A DNA stretch of 64,000 nucleotides from Basidiobolus meristosporus CBS 931.73 (GCA_002104905.1 MCFE01000473.1:1-64000); one strand, 5' to 3'. Shown: positions 21,956 to 33,804, counted from the first letter of the stretch. A program made the numbers and translations. The notes: generated from the sequence alone by a model not told the origin.

Positions 21956-22772
21956 AAACCCAAATTTAGAGTGTGCAATCTGAAATAAAGCATATAAAAT
22001 TTAACTATGTTGCATACTGGACCAATATATTGCCCAGTATATGCATTTGTGCTCAACTTAATTGAACAAGTAACTAGTAACTCAATGCACATATCAGCTT
22101 CATAGTATGTCTAAAAATCATAATGATCTGAGCATAATCTTAATGATCAACTTTGATTACCTACACAGGCTTGAATAATGAGCTAAGCATGACTGTTATA
22201 TTGTAATAATGATATATTTTCTCTGAGCTATTTAATGCTTCTTATTTGAGCAAAATCGGTTCAACTATGGTCAAGTGTATTGTAATTATTAAGCGGTCAC
22301 CTAAGTATTCAAGCTAACTTAGTTGTATAGATCTTACTCTGAGATTAGCATTCCATCCTGGCCAAATCTTATGTTGGGACTTACTCAGAATATTTTCACC
22401 AAATTATCAGGTACCTGAGTTATGACCTTTCTCAAAGTTGTACAAAAGAACCCAAACTTTGCACACACATTCTTAGGACCTTCCTTAGCAAACTCTACAC
22501 ATTATTGTGCCCAGAGGCTATAAGGCATTATTACAATCTGGTGGTCAAACTCAGCACATTATTCAAGCCCATGCAAGTGACCAAAGATGATGATTAATAA
22601 TCTGATCAGATCATTCCAGTTTACAGGCATACAATTTAGTAGATATGGCCATTGAATCACAAGTTGGTTGTTCAATTAAGTTGAGCACAAATGCATATAC
22701 CATTGGATAATTCATTAGTCCAGTATGCAAAATAGTTAGACTTAATATGCTTCACTATAGATTGCACACTCT
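21956..22772. repeat. Inverted repeat of about 115 bp flanking an LTR copy
   Basis: The left arm (about 21,956-22,072) read in reverse matches the right arm (about 22,658-22,772). Shared blocks include 'gttcaattaagttgagcaca' followed by 'aatgcatata', 'gtccagtatgcaa' and 'agattgcacactct'. The roughly 585-bp loop contains a plus-strand copia family-Y LTR copy. This could be a foldback element, the arms of a non-autonomous DNA transposon, or two opposed copies of a longer repeat. Confidence 0.6.
22270..22600 (+). repeat. Degenerate copia family-Y LTR copy
   Basis: Ordered matches to the family-Y LTR include 'tcacctaagtattcaag', 'ttatgttgggacttactcag', 'tttctcaaagttgtacaaa' and 'caaactttgcacacacattc'. 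Ends are eroded and no target duplication is seen. It lies inside the inverted repeat. Confidence 0.55.
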
Positions 22773-22774
22773 TA

Positions 22775-24420
22775 ATAGACTTGTTCTGTTGGATAGTGCC
22801 ACACAATGCCAGCCTGTTTATAGTGCCAGATTGATTCAGCACTCTATAGGACTATCTGACACCATACTACCTGAACTTCCAGTCCCAGACCACAGGACAC
22901 TCCCAGGAAACTGCACTGACAGCCAACTGACCTTGGAGGCACTACTTGTGAGGAATACTCAGAGTAGGTATCTTTTATTATATTCAACTCTTTCCCAAGT
23001 TTGTTCTTGTACAGGCAAAGATACCTTCTTGTCTTTGCAACTATTGAACACAGCTGCATTCTTATCAAGTCCTTGCTGGTGGAGTTTACTGTTGTTTTGA
23101 CTTTGGAAGCTTTAGTACATTGTCATCTCAAAGGACACTGAACCCAGCACATACTTTTGTTAAGATGCCAACTAAGTTGGGGATTGTAGCTCAATAGTAT
23201 TCCCTTGACAAGCTTGAGGCTTTATTCCCCATCACATTAGATTAGAGACAGAACCCAAATATCCCCAGCAAGCTTTTGCCAGAGGTTATTGCACCTAGTG
23301 AATACCTCACACACAAAACACTTGAGAAGTGTTGGACATACCTCTCCCTTGGATTTATACACCACCACACTGCTTGAGTTCTTGCCAGATGATTTTAGTA
23401 TTGCCCAAGTGTCTATGATGAGCCATCATACAGATATTTGGGCACTAGTCAATAATCTAGTAGAGCTGGGTACCTCAGAGAGTTGACAGCAATGGAAGAA
23501 TTTGAGTGGAAAGCTGTGGCATGAGTTTTTCATCAAGATACCCAAAGATGTTTGTAAGAAGACATACAATATAATAATTATTGAAGTCAAGAATGAGCTA
23601 AAAGTTGGCAGATTTGATGAGGAAGCTCTGTGCAAACAGTTCTGTATGCAATTTGCATGGTACAAACCAGATGCATTTGTTTGTGCCTCAACTTTGGGAA
23701 CCAAACAGATTTTGAATGGGTTTTTGCCACAAATAACAAATGTACTGCATGATATATTAGTAGAGCCAAGTGGCTCCTGCAAGCAATATTCCCAAGATTC
23801 ATCAAGGCTGCATTTCAAAGCATCAGACAGCAGGCACATGAATACCTTGAGGAATTAGAAGAGAGCTTCCAGAGAAAGAATACACACTGCAGGCAACTGC
23901 ATTGGGACTGTGACAGCACACCTTACTGGATTCCTCACTGATTGTTGCAATGCCAACATACTGGTGCACATCAGTCTAACCCACACCAGCATCCTTATCC
24001 AGGGGACCACACACCAAAATGACACACATTGGGCCAACACTGGTGGCTCAGAGTAAAAATACTAGAACTTGCCAAACCACTCTATTTGACACAGGTCCAC
24101 TGGAGCAGGCCAGATTATGATTACACACAACATCACATTGAACTCAGCCAAGGGCCATGCCAGTGTGTCATGCTGCACCTGTACATGCTGTTACACCTGA
24201 CTATTGGCAAGTTACTTCTGGCAAACTGACCACTAAAAACCCATCACAAATACCTCCACCTCAGAGGCCTTTGGCAAGTAAAAGAACTTGTCAGCATGTA
24301 GCACCTCAGGCTGGCTTTGTAACATCCTCTTGTGCAATTCAGCATGGCCAAGCTAGAGCACTGCACTCATCAACCAGGAGGCTAAATACTGAGTCAAGTA
24401 CACAAGTGACCTAGATGATC
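22775..24420 (+). mobile_element. Unclassified repeat U, copy 1
   Basis: The segment from about 22,860 to 23,370 is repeated in inverted orientation at about 39,577-40,080, so it is a dispersed element. The plus frame is broken. Readable pieces include LPELPVPDHRTLPGN, the TAAFLSSPCWWSL region near 23,060 and, at 23,502-23,858, a Lys/Cys-rich stretch with EEALCKQFCMQFAWYKPDAF. A 50-bp GT...AG intron-like gap precedes 23,020. I recognise no transposase, reverse transcriptase or helicase. It could be a non-autonomous element or a captured gene fragment. Confidence 0.4.
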
Positions 24421-24479
24421 ATTAATAAAGAAGTAGTTTAGGAGTGCAGAGTGAATAACTACCAGATGCTTCAATAGTA

Positions 24480-25582
24480 ATCCCTGTGCAAGATAGATTC
24501 TTATCTGAAATCTTTGAGTTTCAAGAGGAGTAATGCTGACTATAATATATACCATAAGCCAGATAGAGCAAATCTAGTTCTATTAGCTCTATATGTGAAT
24601 GACCCTTTTATAGCCACTAATAACCTAGAAACATTAGAAGTGACTAAATCTAGCCTATCTAAGAAGTTCAAGATATCCAATCTAGGAGAACTCAGTTACT
24701 AATTAGGGATTAAGCCGTCCATAGACTGAAGTACCCAGACTATTACCCTAAGCCAATCCAAGTATATTCAAGATATACTAAAGAAGTACCAAATGGAAGA
24801 CTGTAAACTGGCAGCTACCCCAATGAAAACAAACCTTAACTTGGTCAAAACTCAACCAAATCAAGAGAGCTTGGTGCCATCTGAAAGCCCTGACTTTCCT
24901 TATCAATCTATGGTTGGCGGTCTGATGTATATCATGCTTGGAACGCGTCCAGATATCTCATATTCAGTGGGAGTTGTCAGCCAACATAATCAGAACTATG
25001 GATCTGATCATATTGCAGCAGTTAAGCAGATTTTTAGTTATCTAAAAGGAACTACTGATATCTGCTTAAGATACACTTATAAGGATTCAGAATAGGATCT
25101 TGTGGGATACTCTGATGCAGATTGAGGACAAAATTTGGAAGACAGAAGATCCACCAGGGGATACACCTTGCTTTACTGTAAAGGAGCAATTTCATGGAAT
25201 TCAAGAAAGCAGCCAACTATAGCACTTTCTACCATAGAGGCAGAGTATATGGCAGCCTATGAAGCTGCAAAAGAAGTAATGTGGCTAAGAAAGCTTCTTA
25301 CAGATTTAGGCCTATGTCAAAAAATGCCTATTACATTATTTCAAGATAATCAAGGATGTATACAATTAGGTAAAAATCCAACTTTTCATGCTAGAACCAA
25401 GCAAATAAGTATTAGACATCATCTCATACATGAAGCTATAGGGAATAACTTAGTTAGATTAGTTTACTGTCCTACAGATGAAAGATTGCAGACATGTTTA
25501 CAAAACCATCAGCTAGTGACAAGTTTGAATATCTTAGGTCAAAATTAGGACTAGTCAGTATGAGCATTTAGCTGAGTGAGAG
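24480..25582 (+). pseudogene. Copia-0: Ty1/copia reverse transcriptase and RNase H remnant
   Basis: Broken frames at 24,514-24,702, 24,793-25,095 and 25,135-25,548 give the C-terminal half of a Ty1/copia polyprotein. The RT active-site box reads YVND in place of YVDD (24,592-24,603). It is followed by KFKISNLGELSY, then TRPDISYSVGVVSQ and the RNase H part DRRSTRGYTLLYCKGAISWNS, LSTIEAEYMAAYEAAKE and FQDNQGCI. Stop codons at about 24,700 and 25,094 and the lost catalytic Asp show it is dead. Gag, protease and integrase are missing on the left. Its 3' LTR follows directly. Confidence 0.9.
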
Positions 25583-25914
25583 TGTTGTAAAGACTTGTAT
25601 TTCCACCTAAATACTCCCCTAACTTAGTCACTTAGAGCATTACCTTCAAATCCTAGAGAATACTGACCAAATTCCTTGTTGGGATTTACTTGGATTATTT
25701 ACCCAGAACATGAAAATTCTCAAAGTTGTCCAAACAGCCCCAAGCTTTGCACACATGTTCTTGGAACCTTTCTTAGTCTATTCTATCTGTTTGTAATGCC
25801 AAGATCATGTAAAAGTATAAATACTGCTTTTACATTCAATAAATCATTAAGTGAAAACCACATAATCTACTTGGTCTCCCAATCACTTCCAATATCTCAA
25901 AGACTCTTACAACA
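25583..25914 (+). repeat. 3' LTR of Copia-0 (family Y reference copy)
   Basis: 332 bp from TGTTGTAAAGACTTG to CTCTTACAACA, with TG...CA ends, directly after the Copia-0 RNase H region. It contains a TATA-like 'agtataaatact'. The right end abuts CACTA-A sequence ('aaatccctatatgc', internal to that element), so this copia landed in, or was joined to, CACTA-A. Confidence 0.8.
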
Positions 25915-28019
25915 AAATCCCTATATGCAATGAGACAACACCCGTTGAAACAAATGCCCAGGATACTTTATGAAGGCAAGTGAGCCCAGTATTCCATCTA
26001 CTGGTGAATGATGTAATGTTGTGGCAAGAGAAGTGGCATGTTTCCACTAATATCAGTAATGGGGGCTTTGAGGATTTATTACTACTTCTTGCCAAATTCA
26101 TACCATGATGCAACTTACCATGTACATGGTACAAGTGGACAACCATCATGCAGCTGGCAACCTATGATCAAGCAACTGTCCTGATTCCAGCATGTGTTAA
26201 CAGTTGCATGGCATTTACATCCAAAAATGCTACCATTGCATCATGTCCAAATTGTCAGGAATGCACCACCATTGAGGAAAAACATTGTTCCCACTCTAGA
26301 TATATTCCAGTCATACACCATCTGAGGAAGCTGATGCAGTTCAACAAATATTGCAAATCTATACAGTACCACAGTCAGTGTCAATCAAGTGCAAACATAA
26401 TCAATATATTTGATGGCAAACATTACCAACAGCTAGGAAGCAAGGGCTACTTTGAAGGTGTGTATGACCATGCCTTTGCTTTAGCACTTGATGGATTCTT
26501 GTTAAACAAGCACTCTACCAGCAAATCCTGCTGGCCACTGATTCTCATCAATCTGAATCTGCCACCCATCTTATGGTATCAGAGCAATAATCTGATGGTA
26601 GTCTCACTGGTATCTGGGCCTATATCACCATCCAACCTTGATGGCTACAAGTATCCATTGCTGGATGAATTTTGTATGCTTTCCAGCAGGATAACCATGA
26701 AAGGCCATCATGTAAAAGCACATATTATTATCTGCATTGGAGTTACCCCAGCCATCAGCAAGATAGCAGGTTTTTCCAGGCACAATGGACAGTATTGCTG
26801 TCTAATGTGTGAGATCCAGGGGATTAATCCATAACTTGCCAACATTATTATTACCCAAACACTAGCACCAAGAAAATCATCTTTCCACAGAGAGAACACA
26901 GAGAAGTCAGTATGCAATTGCAGCAAAGTTGGCAAGCTATAAGCCATTGGCCAGAATATAGAATCAATAGGAAACCAGAGATACTCAAGATACAGGGTAT
27001 CTGCTGGAGCAAATGCTTTCCATGGCAAGCAATGCATTTGCTTTTCAGCAATATCCCTATACTGATGACCAAGTTGTATAAGGGGTATTTCAGGCTAAGT
27101 GAGCCCTTTGAGATACTGGAGAAATTTGAAAGACTTGGCAAGATATTACAGAGTATCTGCTACCCTAAGTACTTCTCATGGGCTCCAATTAATATTCATA
27201 CACACTTGCAATAATAATACAAATGCAAAGACTGGATGAGCAGGATATATATTTATTCAAGTGGTGTTCTGAAGCCATTCCTACCAAGAGTACATTGGAA
27301 GCATTGGTAGTCATATGTGGACATTGTGGGATTATATATCCAGAAGTCAATCACCAGTCCCAGCTTGACACATCTACAGCTATTGTGTGAGGAGTTTGTG
27401 ATGGGATGTGAGTGGCTATACTAAAAACATAAAGCTGAATGAATAGATCTCTGCTGCTACTGTATCCATCCTCTACTCCATCTTGCATGGTGTGTGGGAA
27501 ATATTGGGCCTTGCTTCACCTTCTGGGAGTTTCTATGGAGCAGATGTATGGGGAGATAGGAAGACAAGTCAAGTTGCTGGTACTACCATATCCTAATCTC
27601 ATCAAGAATATTACCTTCAAGTCCATCATGGATGTGATGAGTTGTCACATGGAGGACAGTCAAGAAGAGTTGGAAAATCTGAGGACAAATGTGCACATGG
27701 AGACACCTATGCCTATGGCATTAAGAAGCTAAGCAGCTGCAATGTGTGGGTAATTAGTTAAGTAATGCAAGGTTAGGTTGGGTGCAACAAGCAACTTATG
27801 TTTACCAGGAAAACTCTACCAAGATATGCCAGATTTCCCATGGCCACAAGCCAACTTCTACACCATTCAGTGCAGAATTCACATAAACAAAAGCCAGAGC
27901 ACACCTATCAGGGGAACTAGAATCCAGCAGGGAGAAGGAATATATTGGCTAAATATTGCGAAGTTCTTTGCAGATATTCAGGAGGTATTCATGGCAGAAG
28001 TGGGAACTATTAAGCATAT
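25915..28019 (+). pseudogene. CACTA-A: Tnp2-type transposase, left-truncated and interrupted
   Basis: A broken copy of the transposase also found in CACTA-B. The clearest frame (26,148-26,834) holds ordered Tnp2 landmarks: zinc-finger-like Cys pairs (CPNCQECTT), ALALDGFLLNKHSTSKSCWPLIL, VSGPISPSNLDGYKYPLLDEF and CYLMCE-like CCLMCE. The DG in LALDGF is in the position of the conserved transposase aspartate. Later pieces (26,912-27,214; 27,439-27,732) carry the HLLF and middle regions with stops. The element is cut at 28,019 by CACTA-B and resumes at 33,805. Its 5' part is replaced by Copia-0. Confidence 0.85.
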
Positions 28020-28039
28020 TCCTATGAAAAATTATTGAG
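28020..28039 (+). repeat. CACTA-B left terminal inverted repeat
   Basis: The first 20 bp match 13 of 20 positions of the reversed right end. Four of the mismatches are transitions. The homologous end of CACTA-C at 36,388 reads CCCTATGAAAAATTATT, supporting CCCTA as the ancestral terminus. Confidence 0.7.
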
Positions 28040-28330
28040 ATGATCCCATCAAAAGGCCGTCACACAGTTAATGTCCCATGACTAAGAGGTACTGATCTTG
28101 TCAGGACACTGTCCAGAGACTGTGAAAAATAATTGAACCCCAGATTTCACAGAACACTTTGTCAAAATTTTTCATCACAACAATGTATAAGTGGCTTTTG
28201 ATTGCTTGCCTGCCAATTTGCTCACTATCTGATCCCGGACACTCTATTGCCTCCTATGTTGTGTGAGTTGATTGGCTATTGCCTCTTTTTCACACTCCTT
28301 ACTTCCTGACTCAACCATTGCTCTCACTTT

Positions 28331-30414
28331 TCATGCGTAGGAATTGACTAATTTCCATTGAAACTTCAGTTGTACATCAATTGCCAATTGTATTGACCTA
28401 TACAAGTCTCTATACCCTACACTAACATTAAGCCCAACCTCACACTCAACAAGTAACTCCATTAAAATCCACCACTCAATAGGTATTTCTGCTGTAAAGC
28501 TCTGGTTCCACAACTATGGCAGGAACCTAACGGCTTTATGACACTGTTCATTCACTGGTTCCCACACATCCTGGTCTTCAGCCAGCACTACAAGGTCTAG
28601 CTCCTCATCTGCCAGTCTCTGCAATAAATCCTTGCAATATTCCAGTGTGTTTTCTTGAGCACTGCTCTTGAAGAAGTGCTGCAACCTCTTGGTGTGCCTA
28701 TTAATGTTCCAAAACTTCACTGAAGGCATTGTGATAGTCTTTTAAGCTCTTGATGTTGTAGACTTGTCTGTCAGTGGGATCTCCACTCTGTCAGAAATGG
28801 AGGCTGTGGAGGCTTTGGTAGACAAATTGTCTTTTTCAGCAAACTCATCTACCTTGCTGGAGTGTAGCTCAACTGACTGCACTTCCAACTCTTGTGAAAA
28901 CAGCTGTTCTCTTGTTAGTAATTCTTCTTGGCTATGATGGGATTCAGTCTGTTCCTGGCTTGCAGCATTAATTGGCAAGAGCTGCAGTTTTTTTTGCATG
29001 CATCCCTGTCTCAGGCTTGGGTAGACATTTTTCCCTTTAACTTTTCCTTTATCACTGCCAGGTCTTTCACTGCTACTTTGTCTGAGTGCTTTGTGTAAAC
29101 AAATACGTTTCTCCTCAATAAATTCTGCTCTGACGCATCTGTTTTGGCCTGCTTGTCCCTTGCTGGCACTCATCTGGCAACCTGACGTTTCTTTTCAGCA
29201 TGTTTTGAGCTCTCAACCATAGTTGTGATGGGCTCCTGTATAAGCAACTGGTTTTTATCTCTGCCAGATCCTTCACTGCTACTTTGACTGGATGCTTCTT
29301 GAGTGGTACTACTCTTTTTCCTTGATAATGTTGTGCTGGTGCATTCATGTCTGCCTGCTTTTCCTTGATTGGCACTCTTCCAGCTGCCTGACATCTCTTT
29401 GACACTGGTATGGAGCTTTTGGCCCTGCTTGTAACAGGCTCTTGAGGAAGTTGCTGGTTTTTAGCCATGGCACCCTTGTTCTTCTGCCTTTGATAGTTTC
29501 TGCTATTCTTAAGATACTTTCTTACCATACCAATGCTGGCCCAAAATTCATTTGCCCGTTTGAATCCAGGATAATGCTCATGGAACAAGTCAAGTGCATT
29601 CTGCTTGGCCTTGAGTTCCTGATGGTCCCATGGTATGCTGGCCTTAAGGTGATGGTGTGCCAGACTTCTGAAGGCCTCTTGTATATTAGCCCACTCTTCA
29701 CTATTGCACTCAACAGCTTCATGGATCTTCAATGTCATTCGATTTTTAGGCTTTGGTGTAAACATCACATTGTCTCCTCCCATGCTGTCATAGGTTTTCT
29801 GTGGGCTTTATCTTTGGGCACTGTTGTTGTGCTTCAAAGACTGTACAGTGTTCCTCTGCTGTTACATTGGGAAATGGCTCAATTCTTGGCTGTGACATTG
29901 AGCTACTTGAGTTTCTTCTTTGCAGCAAAGATACTGCTTTCTCTACCTGGGATATTAATTGCTCTACACGTATTATCTGCTCATTCTGTTTCTGGACTAC
30001 TTCCTGATTTCTCTGGGCCATTTCATCTATCCTGTCAGCCATTGCACCTAATTGCTTCATTAATGCTCTGGTATGAGCTGACAACATACTTGCTAATATG
30101 GGTGGTGGTGATGTTATTGTGGCCACTTGCTGATCTTCAACAGAGGGTACTGTATTTGCTACATTCTCCTCTGCCTGAGCATAATAGTCAGCTTATGGCT
30201 CCGCAGAGGTTCCCAGTTGCCTACTTGACTGAGAGCCTGAGGAGTCCGCATTATTACCTTCAATGGGCACACTGTCCACAGGGCATTTTTTGGATGTACC
30301 CCCACTTGTTGCACTGAATGTCAAAGCAAGCTGTTGTCCAACCATTCTTCTGTTGCTGTCAGTGGTGGGGTTTAGTTGAGAAACAGACAACTTTGCTTTA
30401 TTTTTTGGTGGCAT
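28331..30414 (-). pseudogene. CACTA-B accessory protein (TnpA-like position), coiled coil, broken
   Basis: Frames at 30,414-30,193, 30,126-29,788, 29,783-29,115, 29,173-28,742 and 28,729-28,514 read in order as one protein. It starts MPPKNKAKLSVSQLNP. A coiled coil follows (MAQRNQEVVQKQNEQIIRVEQ then LISQVEKAVSLLQRRNS), then a compact region (EWANIQEAFRSLAHHHLKASI, HYPGFKRANEFWASIG) and a long Lys/Gln/Ser-rich tail. No known domain is recognised. The CACTA-C copy (38,775-36,727) keeps the same order, showing it was a real gene. By position it could be a DNA-binding TnpA-like partner of the transposase; that is inference. Confidence 0.7.
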
Positions 30415-30636
30415 ATATATGGAAGTGAGTCAAACCAAAGGGGTAATAGTGTTACATATACATGTGTATGTGGTGCCACAACTTTATTTATAATGCTTAC
30501 TATGGCAGGTCATTATTGTATCTTACATTCATGTAGATGCAATGTCTCAAACACAAGACTGTCTTAAGTTCACATGAGTAGTGACCAAAAAGTGATATAA
30601 TAGCATTACATTGTTGAAGGTCAAACTGTTTGCCCC
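30415..30636. promoter_or_regulatory. Shared bidirectional promoter of CACTA-B
   Basis: 222 bp separate the divergent ATGs at 30,414 (-) and 30,637 (+). The same spacing and sequence are kept in CACTA-C (38,776-38,997), including a near-palindromic 'acatatacatgtgtatgt' and 'ggtgccacaactttatttat'. Conservation of a short spacer between divergent starts suggests a common promoter or a transposase-binding region. Confidence 0.5.
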
Positions 30637-33285
30637 ATGGACAAGACTACTTTGACTCAATGCCATAAGAGAAGAGAAAAAAGACCATGTGGCTATTGTG
30701 GCAAGCCTCTCAACCATGAAGCACGCAGACAGCATAAGAAGTATTACAAGGACCACAGCCAGTGTTTTGCTACCCAAATCATATTTAACCATTCATTGGT
30801 CACTACCATACCAACACTATCTTGCCAGCCAGTTGATACTTCTATATTGGCACCTGGCTGTCTTTGTCACCTTATGCAAACTGAGTTAGGTGAGTTTGTG
30901 ACGCCTTTAGGCTCACCTCAGCATTCTGAATAGGGCATGCAGAGTGATAGCTCTGACAAACAAGGTTCACTGATGGATTTTGAGCCTATCTCCCCTAATA
31001 ACAGTACCATGTATGAGCCCGGTCAAATCCCTATATGCAATGAGACAACACCTGTTGAAACAAATGCCAAGGATACTTTATGGAGCCAAGTGAGCCTAGT
31101 AATCCATCTACTGGTGAATGATGCAATGTTGTGGCTAGAGAAGTGGCGTGTTTCCACTAATATTGGTAATGGGGGCTTTGAGGACTTATTACTACTTCTT
31201 GCCAAACTCATACCATGATGCAACTTACCATGTACCTGGTACAAATGAACAACCGTCATGCGGCTGGCAACATATGATCTAGAGACTGTACTGATTCCAG
31301 CATGTGTTAACAGTTGCATGGCATTCACATGCAAAAATGCTACCATTGCAATGTGTCCAAATTGTCAGGAATCCACCACCATTGAGGGAAAACATTGTTC
31401 ACACACCAGATATATTCTGGTCATACACTGTCTGAGGAAGCTGATGCAGTCCAACAAATATTGCAAAGCTATATAGTACTGCACTCAGTATCAATCAAGC
31501 CCAAACATATCCAATATATTTGATGGCAAACATTACAAACAGCTAAGAAGCAAGGGCTACTTTGAAGGTATGTATGACCATGCCTTTGCATTAGCACTTG
31601 AGGGATTCTCATTAAACAAGTACTCTACCAGCAAATCCTGCTGGCCACTAATTCTCATCAATCTGAATCTGCTGCCCATTTTGCAGTATCAGAGTAATAA
31701 TCTGATGGTAGTCTCACTGGTATGTGGGCCTAAATCACCACCCAACCTGGATAGCTACCTGTATCCATTGCTGGATGAGTTTTGTATGCGTTCCAGCAGG
31801 ATAACTGTAAAAGGCCGTCATGTAAAAGTACATATTATTATCTGCATTGGAGATACCCCAGCCATCAGCAAGATAGTAGGTTTTTCTGGGCACAAAGGAT
31901 GGTATTGCTGTCAAATGCGTGAGATCCAGGGGATTTACTCCATAACTCACACACATTATTATTACCCAAACACCGGCACTAAGAACATCATCTTTCCACA
32001 TAGAGAACATACAGAAGTAAGCATGCAATTGCAGCAAAGTTGGCAAGCTATAAGCCATTGGCCAGAATATGGAATCAATTGGAAACCAGCAATACTTAAG
32101 ATACAGGGTATCTGTTAGAGCAAAAGCTTTCCACAGCAAGCAATGCATTTGCTTTTCAACAATATCCCTATAATGATGACCAAGTTGTACATGTGGCATT
32201 TCAAGCTAAATGAGCCCTTTGTAATACCGGAGAAATTTGAAAGAATTGGCAAGATATTACAGAGCATCCGCTACCCTAAGCACTTCTCACAGTCTCCAAT
32301 TAATATTCATATGCATATGCAACAATACAAAAGCAAAGACTGGATGAACTGGATATGTATTTATTCAAGTGGTGTTCTGAAGCCATTCCTACTGAAAGTA
32401 CAATGGAAGCATTGGGAGTCATATGTGGACATTGTAGGATTATTTGTCCAGAAGCGGATCACCAATGCCAACGTGTTGCATCTACAGCTGTTGTGTGAGG
32501 AGTTTGTGACAGGATTTGAGTGGCTATACTACAACCATGAAGCTGAATGCGTAGATCTCTGCTGCTACTGTATCCATTCCCTACTCCATCTTGCATGGTT
32601 TGTGGAGAATATCAGGCCTTGCTTCACCTTCTGGGAGTTTCCTATGGAGTGGATGTGTGGGGAGAAAGGAAGACAAGTCAAGTTGAAGGTACTACCATAT
32701 CCCAATCTCATCAAGAATATTACCTTCAAGCCTGTCATGGATGTGATGAGTTGGCACATGGAGGACAGTCAAGAAGAGTTGGAAAATCTGAGGACAAATG
32801 TGCACCTGGAGACACCTATGCCTATGGCATTAAGAAGCTAAGCAGTCCCAATGCATGGGTAATCAGTTAAGTAATGTAAAGTTGGGTTGGGTGCAACAAG
32901 CAACTAATTTTTATCAGGAAAACTCCACCAAGAAATGCCGGATTTCTTGTGATCACAAGCCAACTTCTACACCATTCAATACAGAATTCACACAAACAAA
33001 AGCCAGAGCGCACCTATAAGGGGGACCAGAATCCAGCAGGGAGAAGGAATATATTGGCTAAATGCTAAGAAGTTCTTTGCCAATATTCAGGAGGTATTCA
33101 TGGCAGAAGTGGCAACAACCAAGCATACATTTGCAAGATGTATATGCTACCAGCAGTACAAGGCATATGGCAACTTTGCAAGTATCACACTAAAAAGCCG
33201 TAAAGTTGAGGTGATAGAAGTATATCAATTGTGGCAGGTGTGCGCATTTGCAGAGGTTAGTAAGCAGGAGGCCATAGTTTTTTAG
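30637..33285 (+). pseudogene. CACTA-B Tnp2-type transposase, broken
   Basis: Pieces in order: 30,637-30,933 (MDKTTLTQ..., a zinc-finger-like CGYCGKPLNHEARRQH), 30,937-31,218, 31,258-31,476 (CPNCQESTT), 31,570-32,118, 32,143-32,841 and 33,100-33,285. The 31,570 frame has LALEGFSLNKYSTSKSCWPLIL, VCGPKSPPNLDSYLYPLLDEF, GDTPAISKIVGFSGHKGWYCC, the typical Tnp2 order. The next frame has MHLLFNNI and long aromatic-rich helices. The usual DG aspartate is Glu in this copy (EGF) but Asp in CACTA-A. Stops and shifts break it at least five times; some gaps may be introns. Confidence 0.85.
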
Positions 33286-33784
33286 ATTCAAACTAAATGT
33301 GGAATACCCAAGGTAGTGGTAGGTAAGCAAATAAAGAAAGGTGATTCTACAGTGGAATATATGAATTGCACAAGGGGAGGTAGCAAAAGGAAATACCTTT
33401 TGGTAAATTGGTACGGTAGCATTATACAGAACCAGCGGCAGGCCGTCATACTGCCAAGAAAAAGCCATCAGAGTCTTGCTGTGAGGCCGTTGAGATACCA
33501 TCAAGTTTCTTGCCATATAAGGCAATTGGAAGTCCTGGCCAACTGGATCCACTTAAAATAGTAATAGAGTGCTGAAAGACTGCAACAATGCCATGCAAAT
33601 ATTTTAACAGCACCAATCAAAAATCATCAAGCTTTATCCCTTTATTTGGCTGTAAAATTTGCAAAACACCGTCATGATCTTGTTATAAGATTGTCAGGAG
33701 GGTCACTAACTCCAAGCTGCTGTTATTATGATGGTCTCTAAACGGGATCTTGACGGATGATCTGGATTGAATCCACCTGTGGGA

Positions 33785-33804
33785 CCAAATTATTTTTTGT
33801 AAGG
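33785..33804 (-). repeat. CACTA-B right terminal inverted repeat
   Basis: Read in reverse this begins CCTTACAAAAAATAATTTGG. It is followed by the TAT duplication and resumption of CACTA-A sequence (gtttgcaagatg). Confidence 0.65.

Larger units (their letters stand above)
28020..33804 (+). mobile_element. CACTA-B: complete CACTA/EnSpm-like transposon inserted in CACTA-A
   Basis: The element spans 5,785 bp. The left end reads TCCTATGAAAAATTATT and the right end, in reverse, CCTTACAAAAAATAATT, so both approximate CCCTA(Y)(R)AAAAATWATT. TAT occurs on each side (28,017-28,019 and 33,805-33,807) and the host sequence is CACTA-A, whose own copy in B reads continuously across the site. The element carries two divergent genes: a charged coiled-coil protein on minus and a Tnp2-type transposase on plus. 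A 3-bp target duplication is what the CACTA superfamily makes. Both genes are broken here, so the element is no longer autonomous. Confidence 0.85.

Noticed and set aside
29442-30317. 291-codon plus-strand frame with many hydrophobic segments
   Set aside because: It is antisense to the CACTA-B coiled-coil gene. The minus reading is the one conserved in CACTA-C, and the hydrophobicity comes from reading Lys/Gln codons backwards.
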